The notes beneath the pieces are model-generated. The model searched no databases and was not told where the DNA came from. It was given only the letters and a program-made list of their open reading frames with translations. Shown here one piece after another: positions 18,489 through 25,919 of a stretch of DNA of 49,321 bases. Source of the DNA: Bacteroidales bacterium (GTDB lineage: Bacteria > Bacteroidota > Bacteroidia > Bacteroidales > JAADJA01); the NCBI GenBank assembly GCA_016783885.1, contig JADHVR010000020.1, positions 1 through 49,321 on the forward strand, written 5' to 3'. The stretch's first letter is position 1, and each line of letters begins with the position of its first letter. Position numbers and translations under genes: made by a program.

Positions 18489-19124
18489 ATGATTGAAGTA
18501 CTTATTGCAGACGATCACCAGCTATTAATTGACGGAATTAAAACTACTCTTGAAGATGTTAGTGATATTAAAATTGTAGCGGAAGCTTATAATGGTTTGC
18601 AGGTACTGAAGATTTTGAAGGAACAAAAAATTGATGTTATTCTTATGGACATCAATATGCCTCAAATGGATGGGCTTGATTGTTCCAAAATTGTTTCTAA
18701 AAAATATCCTGATATAAAAATTATTGCGCTTTCACAGTTTGATGAAAAACGTTTTGTAAAACGAATGATTAAAAACGGAGCATCAGGTTATGTATTAAAA
18801 GACACCAGTAAAGATGAACTTATAAAGGCAATAAAAAAAGTGTATCGGGGTGAAACTTATTTTAGCGACAGACTTTCGATTAATATTCTGCAGCGTGAAA
18901 TAAATCAAAGTCAATTCGATCCGCTTTTTCCCAAATTGACTGGAAGGGAAAAGGAAATCCTGAGATTGATAAGTTTTGAATATAATAGCCAGGAAATCGC
19001 AGACAAGTTACACGTAAGTTTTCATACTGTAGAAACTCACCGCTCAAATTTAATTTCCAAAGCAGGTGCTAAAAATTCAGCAGGGTTGATCAGGTGGGCT
19101 ATGGAAAATGGATTATTGGACTAA
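18489..19124 (+). CDS. NarL/FixJ-family response regulator
   Basis: The 211-residue protein has a receiver domain (ADDHQLLIDG near residue 7, phospho-acceptor in VILMDINMPQMDG near 54, K in GYVLKDTSKDE near 103) and a C-terminal LuxR-type helix-turn-helix (LTGREKEILRLI, then SQEIADKLHVSFHTVETHRS). It is almost certainly the partner of the HisKA_3 kinase upstream. Its likely targets include the paired dyad elements at 14818-14859 and 19164-19205, because LuxR-type domains bind short dyads as dimers; that is inferred from position and site symmetry only. Confidence 0.95.
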   Translation: MIEVLIADDHQLLIDGIKTTLEDVSDIKIVAEAYNGLQVLKILKEQKIDVILMDINMPQMDGLDCSKIVSKKYPDIKIIALSQFDEKRFVKRMIKNGASGYVLKDTSKDELIKAIKKVYRGETYFSDRLSINILQREINQSQFDPLFPKLTGREKEILRLISFEYNSQEIADKLHVSFHTVETHRSNLISKAGAKNSAGLIRWAMENGLLD

Positions 19125-19163
19125 GAAGTTTAAAACTCAGACTAAACTTTCCTCAATAAAAAA

Positions 19164-19205
19164 TAGTAGTTTTCTGCTATTTTTTTTTCTAGTGGTTTTC
19201 TGCTA
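19164..19205 (+). promoter_or_regulatory. Paired operator-like dyads, copy 2
   Basis: TAGTAG-TTTT-CTGCTA (19164-19179) and TAGTGG-TTTT-CTGCTA (19190-19205) have the same 26-bp period and T-tract as copy 1. The first site is nearly a perfect dyad (AATAGTAG against CTGCTATT). Downstream AAAAGTTTCAAT and TATTTTCACC (19228-19237) mirror the core promoter of copy 1 and look like a degenerate -7 box. It sits 61 bp before a small membrane-protein gene. Confidence 0.6.
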
Positions 19206-19266
19206 TATTTTCTTTTAAAAGTTTCAATATTTTCACCGACGTAAATAAATAAAATAATTACGGTTG

Positions 19267-19485
19267 ATGAAATTAATAAAGAAATATTTATTATCGGTTG
19301 AATTATCAGTAAAACCAACAATTTATATTTTATTATATATAGTTGTTATGATATTGCTTATAAAATTAATTACCGAATTAAATATTTCAGAAAGTAAATT
19401 TTTTAATAATAATACTAAAAAAGAAATTGGAAACGACAACAAAGAGATAAGTATGATAAATAAAGATGATGATTTTACCAAATAG
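19267..19485 (+). CDS. Small single-pass membrane protein, unknown
   Basis: The 72-residue product starts MKLIKKYLLSVELSVKP and has one strong membrane helix (IYILLYIVVMILLIKLI). A polar Asn/Lys/Asp-rich tail of about 35 residues follows. The start is the ATG at 19267; a TTG directly before it is ignored. The gene follows copy 2 of the paired dyad element, so it is probably controlled with the gene at 14897. No family is recognised, and the AT-rich tail leaves some doubt about expression. Confidence 0.5.
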   Translation: MKLIKKYLLSVELSVKPTIYILLYIVVMILLIKLITELNISESKFFNNNTKKEIGNDNKEISMINKDDDFTK

Positions 19486-19555
19486 CTACTGTTAGAGACT
19501 TTTTCTACTAAGTATCTACAGTTTTTTACTTTCCACAAAAATCGACCTGAAATGA

Positions 19556-19584
19556 AAAACCCGGACCAATTGGCTCCGGGTTTT
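19556..19584. terminator. Bidirectional stem-loop terminator
   Basis: AAAACCCGGA pairs with TCCGGGTTTT around a short loop that can itself pair (CCAATTGG). It lies between convergent genes, ending the small membrane-protein transcript on plus and the rpsF-rpsR-rplI operon on minus. Confidence 0.8.
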
Positions 19585-19611
19585 CATATTTTATGTATGT
19601 AATACTTTGTT

Positions 19612-20061
19612 TTACTCGGCAAACACCTCAAAACTGATATTTACTTTTATGTCTTTATGTAAATTCACCTCGGCAGAGTAAGTGCCTAATTCTTTGATAT
19701 GCTCACCGTCAACAATAATTTTCTTCCTGTCAATATCGTAGTTGAACTGCTGCTTAATAGCAGCAGTAATTTGTATATTGTTAACCGAGCCGAATATCTT
19801 ACCTGTTTCGGCTGCTTTAGCTCCTATTTTTACTGTTATCCCATCAAGGGCTTTGGCAAGTGTTTCAGCTTCTTTTTTGATCTTTTCCTCTTTAAAGGAT
19901 TTTTGCTTCAGGTTTTCTGCTAAAATTTTTCTGTTGGTTTCTGTTGCAGCAATTGCATAACCTTTCGGAATCAAATAATTCCTGGCATAACCGGCTTTAA
20001 CATTAACGATATCATTGGTATAGCCAAGGCTCCGAATATCCTGTTTTAAAATAATTTCCAT
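19612..20061 (-). CDS. rplI: 50S ribosomal protein bL9
   Basis: The 149-residue protein begins MEIILKQDIRSLGYTNDIVN and continues VKAGYARNYLIPKGYA, the classic bL9 N-terminal RNA-binding domain. A connecting helix (about 45-75) and a C-terminal domain with TGKIFGSVNNIQI follow. It binds 23S rRNA near the L1 stalk base. It is the last gene of rpsF-rpsR-rplI, 10 bp after rpsR, and a terminator follows. Confidence 0.97.
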   Translation of the reverse strand: MEIILKQDIRSLGYTNDIVNVKAGYARNYLIPKGYAIAATETNRKILAENLKQKSFKEEKIKKEAETLAKALDGITVKIGAKAAETGKIFGSVNNIQITAAIKQQFNYDIDRKKIIVDGEHIKELGTYSAEVNLHKDIKVNISFEVFAE

Positions 20062-20071
20062 AATTACCTCC

Positions 20072-20341
20072 TTATTTTAATAAATCTCCAACATAAGGCA
20101 TTAATGCAATATGCCTTGCTCTTTTAACTGCCTGGGCAACTTTTTTCTGATATTTAGTTGAAGTTCCGGTAATTCTTCGAGGTAATAACTTACCTTGTTC
20201 ATTTACAAACTTCATTAAAAAGTTGGGATCTTTATAGTCGATATATTTAATCTTACTTTTTTTGAAACGACAGTATTTTTTTCTTTTTGTATCTACCGCA
20301 ATAGGGGTTAAATATTTAATGTCTGAATTTGACTGAGCCAT
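20072..20341 (-). CDS. rpsR: 30S ribosomal protein bS18
   Basis: The 89-residue protein contains [37 protein letters not shown] and [14 protein letters not shown], all conserved in bS18. It forms a heterodimer with S6 on the 30S platform, which fits its position between rpsF and rplI. Confidence 0.97.
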   Translation of the reverse strand: MAQSNSDIKYLTPIAVDTKRKKYCRFKKSKIKYIDYKDPNFLMKFVNEQGKLLPRRITGTSTKYQKKVAQAVKRARHIALMPYVGDLLK

Positions 20342-20368
20342 TTTTTTAAAGTTTTAATTTGTTAATAA

Positions 20369-20722
20369 TTATGCTTCAACTTTTTTTTCTTCCTTTGCTT
20401 TCTTGCGTTTCTTTTCATTGTAAATAACAGCATGTTTATCAAGCTTGACTGTTAAGAAACGTAAAATTTTTTCATCACGTTTGAAAGCAACTTCAAAATT
20501 CCGGATAATATTTCCTTCTGCATTGAACTCAAGAAGGTAATAAAATCCTGTTGATTTTTTCTGGACAGGATAGGCAAGCTTACGCATACCCCAGTTATCT
20601 TCGAAAACTATTTCAGCCCCCTTTTTTGTTAGATAGTCTTTAAATTTGTTAACCGTTTCCTTTATCTGATCTTCAGATAAAACGGGAGTCATAATGAAAA
20701 CGGTTTCATACTGATTTACCAT
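20369..20722 (-). CDS. rpsF: 30S ribosomal protein bS6
   Basis: The 117-residue protein begins MVNQYETVFIMTPVLSED and contains WGMRKLAYPVQKKSTGFYYL, typical of bS6. The C-terminal tail (EKKRKKAKEEKKVEA) is a charged extension common in this protein. It heads the rpsF-rpsR-rplI operon. No ssb gene is present between rpsF and rpsR, as is usual in Bacteroidota. Confidence 0.97.
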   Translation of the reverse strand: MVNQYETVFIMTPVLSEDQIKETVNKFKDYLTKKGAEIVFEDNWGMRKLAYPVQKKSTGFYYLLEFNAEGNIIRNFEVAFKRDEKILRFLTVKLDKHAVIYNEKKRKKAKEEKKVEA

Positions 20723-20774
20723 AATTTTAATATTTATTTTACTTGTTTATTAACAGGTATTTAAAAAAGGAGTG

Positions 20775-20782
20775 CAAAAGTA
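20775..20782 (-). promoter_or_regulatory. -7 promoter element of rpsF-rpsR-rplI
   Basis: The minus strand reads TACTTTTGCAC, matching TAnnTTTG. Transcription start near 20767 leaves a leader of about 45 bases. A weak stem (CTGTT against AACAAG) is possible in this leader, but I do not see a convincing S6:S18 binding motif. Confidence 0.6.
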
Positions 20783-20829
20783 GATATTAATTCTAAAAAA
20801 ACAAAGGCGAGTATGATTTTTTTAAAATT

Positions 20830-21369
20830 TTAAAGGTTTTGCCTGAAAAAACTAAAAGTAACTCTGCCATAAACCCGATGGTCAAAATAGCCGGAATAAT
20901 CTGAAAAATCAATATTTTTAGAATGTTCAATTATTAGCCAGCCATTTTTATTTAATATATCTTTTTCAAAAACCAGGAAAGGAATTTCTTCAATGCCTTC
21001 CATATTATAGGGCGGGTCGGCAAAAACCAGGTCCCATTTATTAGGCGTATGCTTCAAAAATACCCTGTAATCCAAACTGATCACATATAGATTATCGTAA
21101 TTGAGTTTTTTAGCAGTTTGATTAATAAAGCCGGTACATTTCGGGTTATTATCAACAGCAGTAACAGATTTACTTCCCCGCGAAACAAATTCATAAGATA
21201 TATTTCCTGTTCCAGCAAACAGATCGAGTACATTTAAATCTTCATAATTTACATGATTGTTCAGGATATTAAACAGACTTTCTTTAGCCATATCGGCGGT
21301 TGGTCTGACCGGCAGATTCCCCGGAGCTGTAATCTTTCTTCCTTTATTTTTTCCGCTTATAATTCGCAC
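20830..21369 (-). CDS. rsmD: 16S rRNA (guanine966-N2)-methyltransferase RsmD
   Basis: The 179-residue protein opens MRIISGKNKGRKITAPG and RPTADMAKESLFNIL. It has the SAM-binding motif VLDLFAGTGNISYEF and the N-methyltransferase motif DPPYN (about residue 118). It methylates G966 of 16S rRNA in the small subunit. The start overlaps the end of the DUF3822 gene by 13 bp, so it is the third gene of an operon. Confidence 0.92.
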   Translation of the reverse strand: MRIISGKNKGRKITAPGNLPVRPTADMAKESLFNILNNHVNYEDLNVLDLFAGTGNISYEFVSRGSKSVTAVDNNPKCTGFINQTAKKLNYDNLYVISLDYRVFLKHTPNKWDLVFADPPYNMEGIEEIPFLVFEKDILNKNGWLIIEHSKNIDFSDYSGYFDHRVYGRVTFSFFRQNL

Positions 21370-22229
21370 AGCGTGATATTTAACAGATTAAAATAATAAT
21401 GTGAAGGTATATCATTAAATATATAACTGTATCTGAATGTATTTGTCAACTTCGGAAATTGTACATTTCTTACATATTTATATACGATATCGAAAAGCTC
21501 AGTATTTTTGTTAATAAAGCCTGAGAATATTAATTCAATTTCTTCCGGATTAAGGTTAAGCTGTTCCAATACAAAGATCCCGTAATAAATAAAATCTTCT
21601 TTTGTCGTGTAAGTAAACGAATTGAAATACAGAAGTTTTTTCCCCTCTGTTATAACAATGTCTAAGTTTGATTTCCTTACATTCACGAAAACTCTTTTTT
21701 GTACAGGAAGGTTTTTATATAAAATCAATAAACTTTCTATTAAAGAACCGGAATGGCTCAGAAGCTTATGATCCTGAAACAATTCATTTAATGTGTTCTT
21801 TAATTGAACCGGAACAGTATAAAGGTTAAATGCATCAAGACTGATCAGCTTATCGTAATAAACACAGTGGTCTTCTTCGGGGGTAAAATTAAAATCCGAA
21901 TACGTGTTTTTTTCGGCTTCATCGAATAAAGGTGATGGAATTAAAGTTGATTTTTGAGTTTCATAAATAATGTTTGTAGATTTGAATTTAAGATTTAGCC
22001 ACGAATGTGCTGAAAAAAACTGTTTTATTAAAGAACAAAAAATATCAACCCGATTTGGATTTTCAATAGTTATTGACTCTATTGAAAGAAATTTGTTTGT
22101 CTTTTCGTCGAAAATACAAAATGAAAATCCATCCAAGGAGAGCTGAATGGATAATTTATATTTTTCAGAATCAGCTTTATTTAAAGCTTCATCATATTTA
22201 TTAACGATCTTAATTATTTGGTCAGGCAT
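21357..22229 (-). CDS. DUF3822 family protein
   Basis: The 290-residue protein resembles DUF3822, an actin/ASKHA-like family almost always next to rsmD in Bacteroidota. Visible features are SLDGFSFCIFDEKTNKFL (about 32-49), HSGSLIESLL (about 155-164), and a second-half repeat of the fold with VFVNVRKSNLDIVITEGKKL. No catalytic motif is clear and function is unknown. It overlaps rsmD by 13 bp and starts 14 bp after the preceding gene. Confidence 0.8.
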   Translation of the reverse strand: MPDQIIKIVNKYDEALNKADSEKYKLSIQLSLDGFSFCIFDEKTNKFLSIESITIENPNRVDIFCSLIKQFFSAHSWLNLKFKSTNIIYETQKSTLIPSPLFDEAEKNTYSDFNFTPEEDHCVYYDKLISLDAFNLYTVPVQLKNTLNELFQDHKLLSHSGSLIESLLILYKNLPVQKRVFVNVRKSNLDIVITEGKKLLYFNSFTYTTKEDFIYYGIFVLEQLNLNPEEIELIFSGFINKNTELFDIVYKYVRNVQFPKLTNTFRYSYIFNDIPSHYYFNLLNITLCEL

Positions 22230-22243
22230 CAGACCACATTGAA

Positions 22244-22843
22244 TTACTCCCAGTTACCATCGATGGAGGCTTCTGTCATTGAGCCGACTTTTATTCCAGG
22301 ATATTTTTCTATTTGTTCTTTACCGGCAATGAGGTTAATTACCATTTGTTCGTTTAATCCTTTTAAAATAATATCATAAAGAGCTTGTGCTTCAAAAACA
22401 TGTACATTAACACCGCCTTTTTCAATCACTCCGGCATCCAAGTCAAACATTACATTATCAGTGTAAGGTATATATTTAATATGATCTACATTATAATTTT
22501 CCCTGTCATTAAATAAAGAATCAATAACCGGAATGTAGCCGATTGTGTCACGGATTGTCTTTGTAAATGTTGTATCCTCCGGATCGGGAATTATATTTAC
22601 AACAGGAATTTCGCCGGTCTGAAGAAAGTCGATCAAAGTGTCGAAGCTGGAAGTATATTTACCATTGATTATTTTAAATGCCATCTCAGAAGTTCTGATA
22701 TCAACCAAATTCTGAATAACTGCCTTGCTTCTTATATCCACTGCCTTATTGAATCGAACGGGCTTCATTATACTTTCTACAACAAAATAAGCTAAAACTA
22801 CGATAACGACTAATAACAGGACTTTAATGATGTTGTTTACCAT
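22244..22843 (-). CDS. Membrane-anchored conserved hypothetical protein
   Basis: The 199-residue protein has one N-terminal membrane helix (IIKVLLLVVIVVLAYFVVES) followed by a periplasmic domain. Residues about 28-62 (MKPVRFNKAVDIRSKAVIQN onward) look pilin-like in layout: a helix continuing from the anchor, then a globular part with INGKYTSSFDTLIDFL. No prepilin cleavage motif precedes the helix. It is the first gene of the operon with DUF3822 and rsmD and has a -7 promoter just upstream. Function is unknown. Confidence 0.75.
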   Translation of the reverse strand: MVNNIIKVLLLVVIVVLAYFVVESIMKPVRFNKAVDIRSKAVIQNLVDIRTSEMAFKIINGKYTSSFDTLIDFLQTGEIPVVNIIPDPEDTTFTKTIRDTIGYIPVIDSLFNDRENYNVDHIKYIPYTDNVMFDLDAGVIEKGGVNVHVFEAQALYDIILKGLNEQMVINLIAGKEQIEKYPGIKVGSMTEASIDGNWE

Positions 22844-22866
22844 AACAATAGATTTTTAATGATGTG

Positions 22867-22874
22867 CAAATTTA
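22867..22874 (-). promoter_or_regulatory. -7 promoter element of the rsmD operon
   Basis: The minus strand reads TAAATTTGCAC. Transcription start near 22860 gives a leader of about 17 bases. A second match (TAATTTTG at 22916-22923, minus) is further away and less likely. Confidence 0.55.
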
Positions 22875-22946
22875 AAAATTATTTTAAATAAAAATATTTT
22901 TTTACTCATATTTGACAAAATTAATATATCTCATATAGTTATTGTT

Positions 22947-22954
22947 TACTTTTG
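22947..22954 (+). promoter_or_regulatory. -7 promoter element of the metallophosphoesterase gene
   Basis: TACTTTTG matches TAnnTTTG. The transcript would start near 22961, which rules out the upstream in-frame start at 22952 and supports the ATG at 22982. Confidence 0.55.
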
Positions 22955-22981
22955 TTTAAGAAATCCGTTTATTATTACAAG

Positions 22982-23905
22982 ATGAAAAATTTTAGTTCAA
23001 TAAAAAAATCATTGGTCATTTTCGGTCTGATTTGGTTTTTTATTAGTTGCAACTCCGGCAATGTTACAACCCAATCGGAAGATAACGAATCTTTTACATT
23101 TGTTTTTATGACAGATATCCATTTACAGCCCGAACGAAATGCAGTTGAAGGTTTCCGGCAGGCAATCGATTCTGTTAATAAATTCAATCCGGATTTTATT
23201 ATTACCGGCGGCGATTTGGTTATGGATGTTTTAGGGCAGAATTATCAAAGAGCAGATTTACTTTATAATTTATATGAGAAAACCGTTAAGAGTTTCAATA
23301 TGCCTGTTTATAATACAATGGGCAATCATGAAGTATTCGGGATTTATGAAAAAAGCGGGGTTGAGAAAAATCACCCGGAATATGGTGAAAAAATGTATGA
23401 AAACAGGATTGGTAAAAGATATTACTCATTCGATCATAAAGGCTGGCATTTCCTTATATTAGATTCAGTTGAAGACACCGACGAAAGCAGTTATATCGGG
23501 AAAGTTGACGACGAGCAAATGGAATGGATAAAATCCGATTTGGAAAAGTCAAATCACTCAACTCCGATTGTTGTTAGTGTTCATATTCCTTTTATTACAT
23601 CCTATATGCAAATTTTTTATGGTTCGCTCGAACCTAATAGTGAAAGCCTTGTAATAACTAATTCAAAAGAAGTGCTTGAACTTTTTAAGGATTATAATTT
23701 GAAATTAGTATTGCAGGGACATTTACATTTTCTTGAAGATATTTATGTGCAGGGAACACATTTTATTACCGCCGGAGCAGTCTGTGCCCGTTGGTGGAAG
23801 GGTACTGGACATGGCATGGAAGAAGGATTTCTTGTAGTGAATATTAATGGTGATGATTTTAACTGGGAATATTTCGATTATGGCTGGGAAGCGGAGGAAG
23901 AATAA
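22982..23905 (+). CDS. Calcineurin-like metallophosphoesterase lipoprotein
   Basis: The 307-residue product has a lipoprotein signal ending in LIWFFISC (lipobox-like, Cys about 23). The metal-binding blocks of the calcineurin-like fold follow in order: DIHLQ, GGDLV, GNHEVF, SVHIPF and GHLHFLED. Such enzymes hydrolyse phosphomonoesters, phosphodiesters or nucleotides with two metal ions; this substrate is unknown. It is probably anchored on the periplasmic side or the outer membrane. It stands alone between the rsmD operon and a tRNA gene. Confidence 0.9.
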   Translation: MKNFSSIKKSLVIFGLIWFFISCNSGNVTTQSEDNESFTFVFMTDIHLQPERNAVEGFRQAIDSVNKFNPDFIITGGDLVMDVLGQNYQRADLLYNLYEKTVKSFNMPVYNTMGNHEVFGIYEKSGVEKNHPEYGEKMYENRIGKRYYSFDHKGWHFLILDSVEDTDESSYIGKVDDEQMEWIKSDLEKSNHSTPIVVSVHIPFITSYMQIFYGSLEPNSESLVITNSKEVLELFKDYNLKLVLQGHLHFLEDIYVQGTHFITAGAVCARWWKGTGHGMEEGFLVVNINGDDFNWEYFDYGWEAEEE

Positions 23906-23964
23906 TGGATAGCTGAATCCCCGATTTATTCAAATAATTTTTTTATATTTAAAAGTGTAATAAC

Positions 23965-23972
23965 TATCTTTG
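23965..23972 (+). promoter_or_regulatory. -7 promoter element of tRNA-Pro
   Basis: TATCTTTGCAC lies 12 bp before the mature tRNA 5' end and fits TAnnTTTG, so the precursor has a leader of only a few bases. Confidence 0.6.
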
Positions 23973-23984
23973 CACTCACTTTTT

Positions 23985-24059
23985 CGGGGTGTAGCGCAGC
24001 CCGGTTAGCGCGCGTCGTTCGGGACGACGAGGTCGGAGGTTCGAATCCTCTCACCCCGA
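23985..24059 (+). tRNA. tRNA-Pro (anticodon CGG)
   Basis: The cloverleaf is complete: acceptor CGGGGTG with CACCCCG, D arm GCGCAGCCCGGTTAGCGC, anticodon stem CGTCG/CGACG enclosing loop TTCGGGA (anticodon CGG), variable AGGTC, and T arm GGAGG-TTCGAAT-CCTCT. The discriminator is A and the 3' CCA is not encoded. Confidence 0.95.
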
Positions 24060-24064
24060 CAATT

Positions 24065-24106
24065 AAAAGGATTAGTCAGTTGATATACAGATTAAACCTT
24101 TTTTTA
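24065..24106 (+). terminator. Possible terminator after tRNA-Pro
   Basis: AAAAGG (24065-24070) can pair with CCTTTT (24098-24103), helped by flanking A/T pairs, with a T-run at the 3' side. The loop is long, so the call is weak. Confidence 0.35.
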
Positions 24107-24286
24107 TTGCCCGATATTTACCCGACAATTTCTAAAACTCACTCTTTTTTAGCTGTGTTGATTAATAAATTATCTTTGTATTACTTTATGGTAATAAGGT
24201 TAAAAGTTCACACAAGGCAATATCTTTTATTAAATGTTGCCTTGTGATTTAATTTATCTTTCATTAGTGAATATGAAATTTATCCT

Positions 24287-24294
24287 TATATTTG
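24287..24294 (+). promoter_or_regulatory. -7 promoter element of the gene at 24326
   Basis: TATATTTG matches TAnnTTTG 32 bp before the ATG. Nothing else is recognised in the 24107-24286 stretch. Confidence 0.5.
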
Positions 24295-24325
24295 ATACTT
24301 TATTTACTAACCAAAATTATTATAA

Positions 24326-24715
24326 ATGAAAAAATTTATAGTAGCATTATTAGTCATGCTTAATGGATTATTTGCATTTTCACAAGTAACTGATTCAGAT
24401 ATTGCAAATAGTCTTTTAGGAAAATTTGAATATGAAGTTAATCCGATATTAGATTCGTTGGGAGTTTGGCATCATAGGCATATAGTTGAGGATGCTGAAA
24501 AATTATCCAGAGTTATGTCGATTGCGAACAGCGAGGGCACAGTAAAGGTTTTTATTTTAAAGTTAAACAAGAAAGAGAATTATAGGATTGAAGTGGTTGT
24601 TATAAACTATCGCCACGATGACAAAAACCAGGTTGAGGATGCAACAAAGGTTGTTAATGCCAGTCATCTTCGTGTCGGAAAGTATTCAACGGATATTTAT
24701 TTCCACTTTAAATAA
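24326..24715 (+). CDS. Secreted hypothetical protein
   Basis: The 129-residue product has a signal peptide (MKKFIVALLVMLNGLFAFSQ, cleavage after Ala-Phe-Ser) and a small alpha/beta domain. Visible features are GVWHHRHIVEDAEKLSRVM and the strand VFILKLNKKENYRIEVVVI. The composition is acceptable for a real protein, and a -7 element and RBS-like A-rich region precede it. The family is not recognised. It is the only plus-strand gene of the accessory region between the two tRNAs. Confidence 0.65.
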   Translation: MKKFIVALLVMLNGLFAFSQVTDSDIANSLLGKFEYEVNPILDSLGVWHHRHIVEDAEKLSRVMSIANSEGTVKVFILKLNKKENYRIEVVVINYRHDDKNQVEDATKVVNASHLRVGKYSTDIYFHFK

Positions 24716-24933
24716 AAGATAAACGTGTGAAAGTCTTTATCCATTGAGGATGAAAGGGGCTTTTACAGTAACATGTATTATGTTAAATATAGCTTTGGCT
24801 ACGTTTTATAATTATTTGTTGTGGAGCGTTCATTATTTTTTTCAATTTCTGGTATGTCAAGTAATGGTTTAGTATGTCTAATATAAGGTGGAGTCCGTTC
24901 GATTATCTTTCCATACTTTATCTAATCGGTATG

Positions 24934-24957
24934 TAAACTGATACTGAACGGGAATGC
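24934..24957 (+). repeat. 24-bp direct repeat, left copy
   Basis: The sequence begins TAAACTGATACTGAA and ends GGAATGC. It matches 28017-28040 at 21 of 24 positions, in the same orientation, 3.1 kb away. The right copy lies 11 bp after tRNA-Thr. The pair brackets the minus-strand accessory genes and the tRNA. Confidence 0.5.
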
Positions 24958-24972
24958 CCGGTTACCTACTAC

Positions 24973-25016
24973 AAAGCAAGAGATTAATGCTGCTTCGCAG
25001 AATAATCCCTTGCTTT
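24973..25016. repeat. 44-bp stem-loop
   Basis: AAAGCAAG-A-GATTA pairs with TAATC-C-CTTGCTTT, with an inner stem CTGC-TTC-GCAG. It has few mismatches and could act as a terminator for the minus-strand DUF4468-like gene or be a mobile palindrome; no T-run follows on the minus strand, which favours the latter. Confidence 0.6.
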
Positions 25017-25035
25017 ATGTTGGCGGTAGTTCATT

Positions 25036-25533
25036 TTACCAGACGTCCTCTTTGGACAAAAAATTTGTAAGGTCTTTTATTAATCCTTTACATTTAAATT
25101 CTATGTCCTCGTATATCTTTTGGTAAGTATTTCCTGTTCTTAATGTTCCATCTTTCTTGTAGACTGTTCCTTCAACTTTGTAACCACTTGTCATTCTCAT
25201 GTCGTCAATAATGATCTTAACTGCTCCATCTTTGATTTTTATAGTTATAGTGTTATAGTAATCTGCATATACACCCATTCCATTAAAATACTTTTGTATG
25301 AATGTCGCTTTTAATAGTGTGGGTTTATTTTCACCTACAATAACTTTTTCTGAGTTTCTAAAAGACAGAATTGCCCATTCCTTTACTTTTTTGTAAATGT
25401 CTTCAGCTTTCATACTGTCGATGTTTATTATTTCTTCATAAGTCAGAAGATTGGTCTCTTTATTAAGTCCAAAAGTTTGTCCGAATGAGTTTAGCGAAAT
25501 TGTAATAAGGATAAAGTAAATATGTCTTTTCAT
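25036..25533 (-). CDS. Secreted DUF4468-like protein
   Basis: The 165-residue product has a signal peptide (MKRHIYFILITISLNSFGQ). A domain with the DUF4468 layout follows: IYKKVKEWAILSFRNSEKVI (about 45-64), then YYNTITIKIKDGAVKIIIDD (about 95-114), and a C-terminal helix ending in Trp (EDVW). DUF4468 is a TBP-like fold of unknown function common in secreted Bacteroidota proteins. A related domain occurs in the gene at 25920-26684, suggesting duplication or joint acquisition. A -7 element lies 48 bp upstream. Confidence 0.7.
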   Translation of the reverse strand: MKRHIYFILITISLNSFGQTFGLNKETNLLTYEEIINIDSMKAEDIYKKVKEWAILSFRNSEKVIVGENKPTLLKATFIQKYFNGMGVYADYYNTITIKIKDGAVKIIIDDMRMTSGYKVEGTVYKKDGTLRTGNTYQKIYEDIEFKCKGLIKDLTNFLSKEDVW

Positions 25534-25919
25534 GATTCATTAAATTATAAAGTTAATATTTGATTTGAAAGTTTATCCCTCAAAATTAGTAAATTTTCTA
25601 TACAAAAAGTCAAGTTATTTTATAAATATTTGATAATAAGTATTGAAAATGTTTTAAGAAAAGAACGGGGGACAAAATGTGGACAATTTCTTATATTATA
25701 CCCTCTTTGAAGTGCTAAAAATGGGTTTTTGAAATTATTACTTTCTGGTTTGGAAAGTAAAAAATATATTATTGAAATTGTTATGGGGTTATTTCTCACA
25801 AGCCTTACCATTCAAATAGTTGAAATGATTTTATCAACCTTCTTCCCTCTCTTATTTTAATACTCTTAATTAGTTTGAAGGCTTACACTGGCAGTTTTTT
25901 CATGTTTATTTAACATTAT
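25534..25919. other. Gene-free 386-bp AT-rich stretch
   Basis: It contains a promoter for the gene on its left (TAATTTTG at 25581-25588, minus) and a perfect 8-bp stem TTACTTTC/GAAAGTAA at 25738-25760. It also holds a tandem GGGGGAC-AAAATG-TGGAC sequence at 25668-25684. The last resembles sequences near integrase genes in this phylum, but no integrase is present. No convincing coding frame was seen. Confidence 0.4.
25581..25588 (-). promoter_or_regulatory. -7 promoter element of the gene at 25036-25533
   Basis: The minus strand reads TAATTTTG followed by AGGG. Transcription start near 25574 leaves a leader of about 41 bases. Confidence 0.45.

Larger units (their letters stand above)
24716..25035. 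other. Gene-free 320-bp stretch with structured repeats
   Basis: No reading frame here looks coding. It holds one member of a 24-bp direct repeat (24934-24957), a short GC hairpin (ACGGG against CCCGGT, 24948-24962), and a long stem-loop at 24973-25016. The end, TGTTGGCGGTAGT, looks like the recombination-site-like sequences found between small accessory genes, but I cannot confirm that. Confidence 0.45.

Noticed and set aside
25620..25811. 63-codon minus-strand frame between DUF4468-type genes
   Set aside because: No ribosome-binding or promoter signal, odd composition, and it spans a hairpin; considered as an integrase remnant but no motif supports it.
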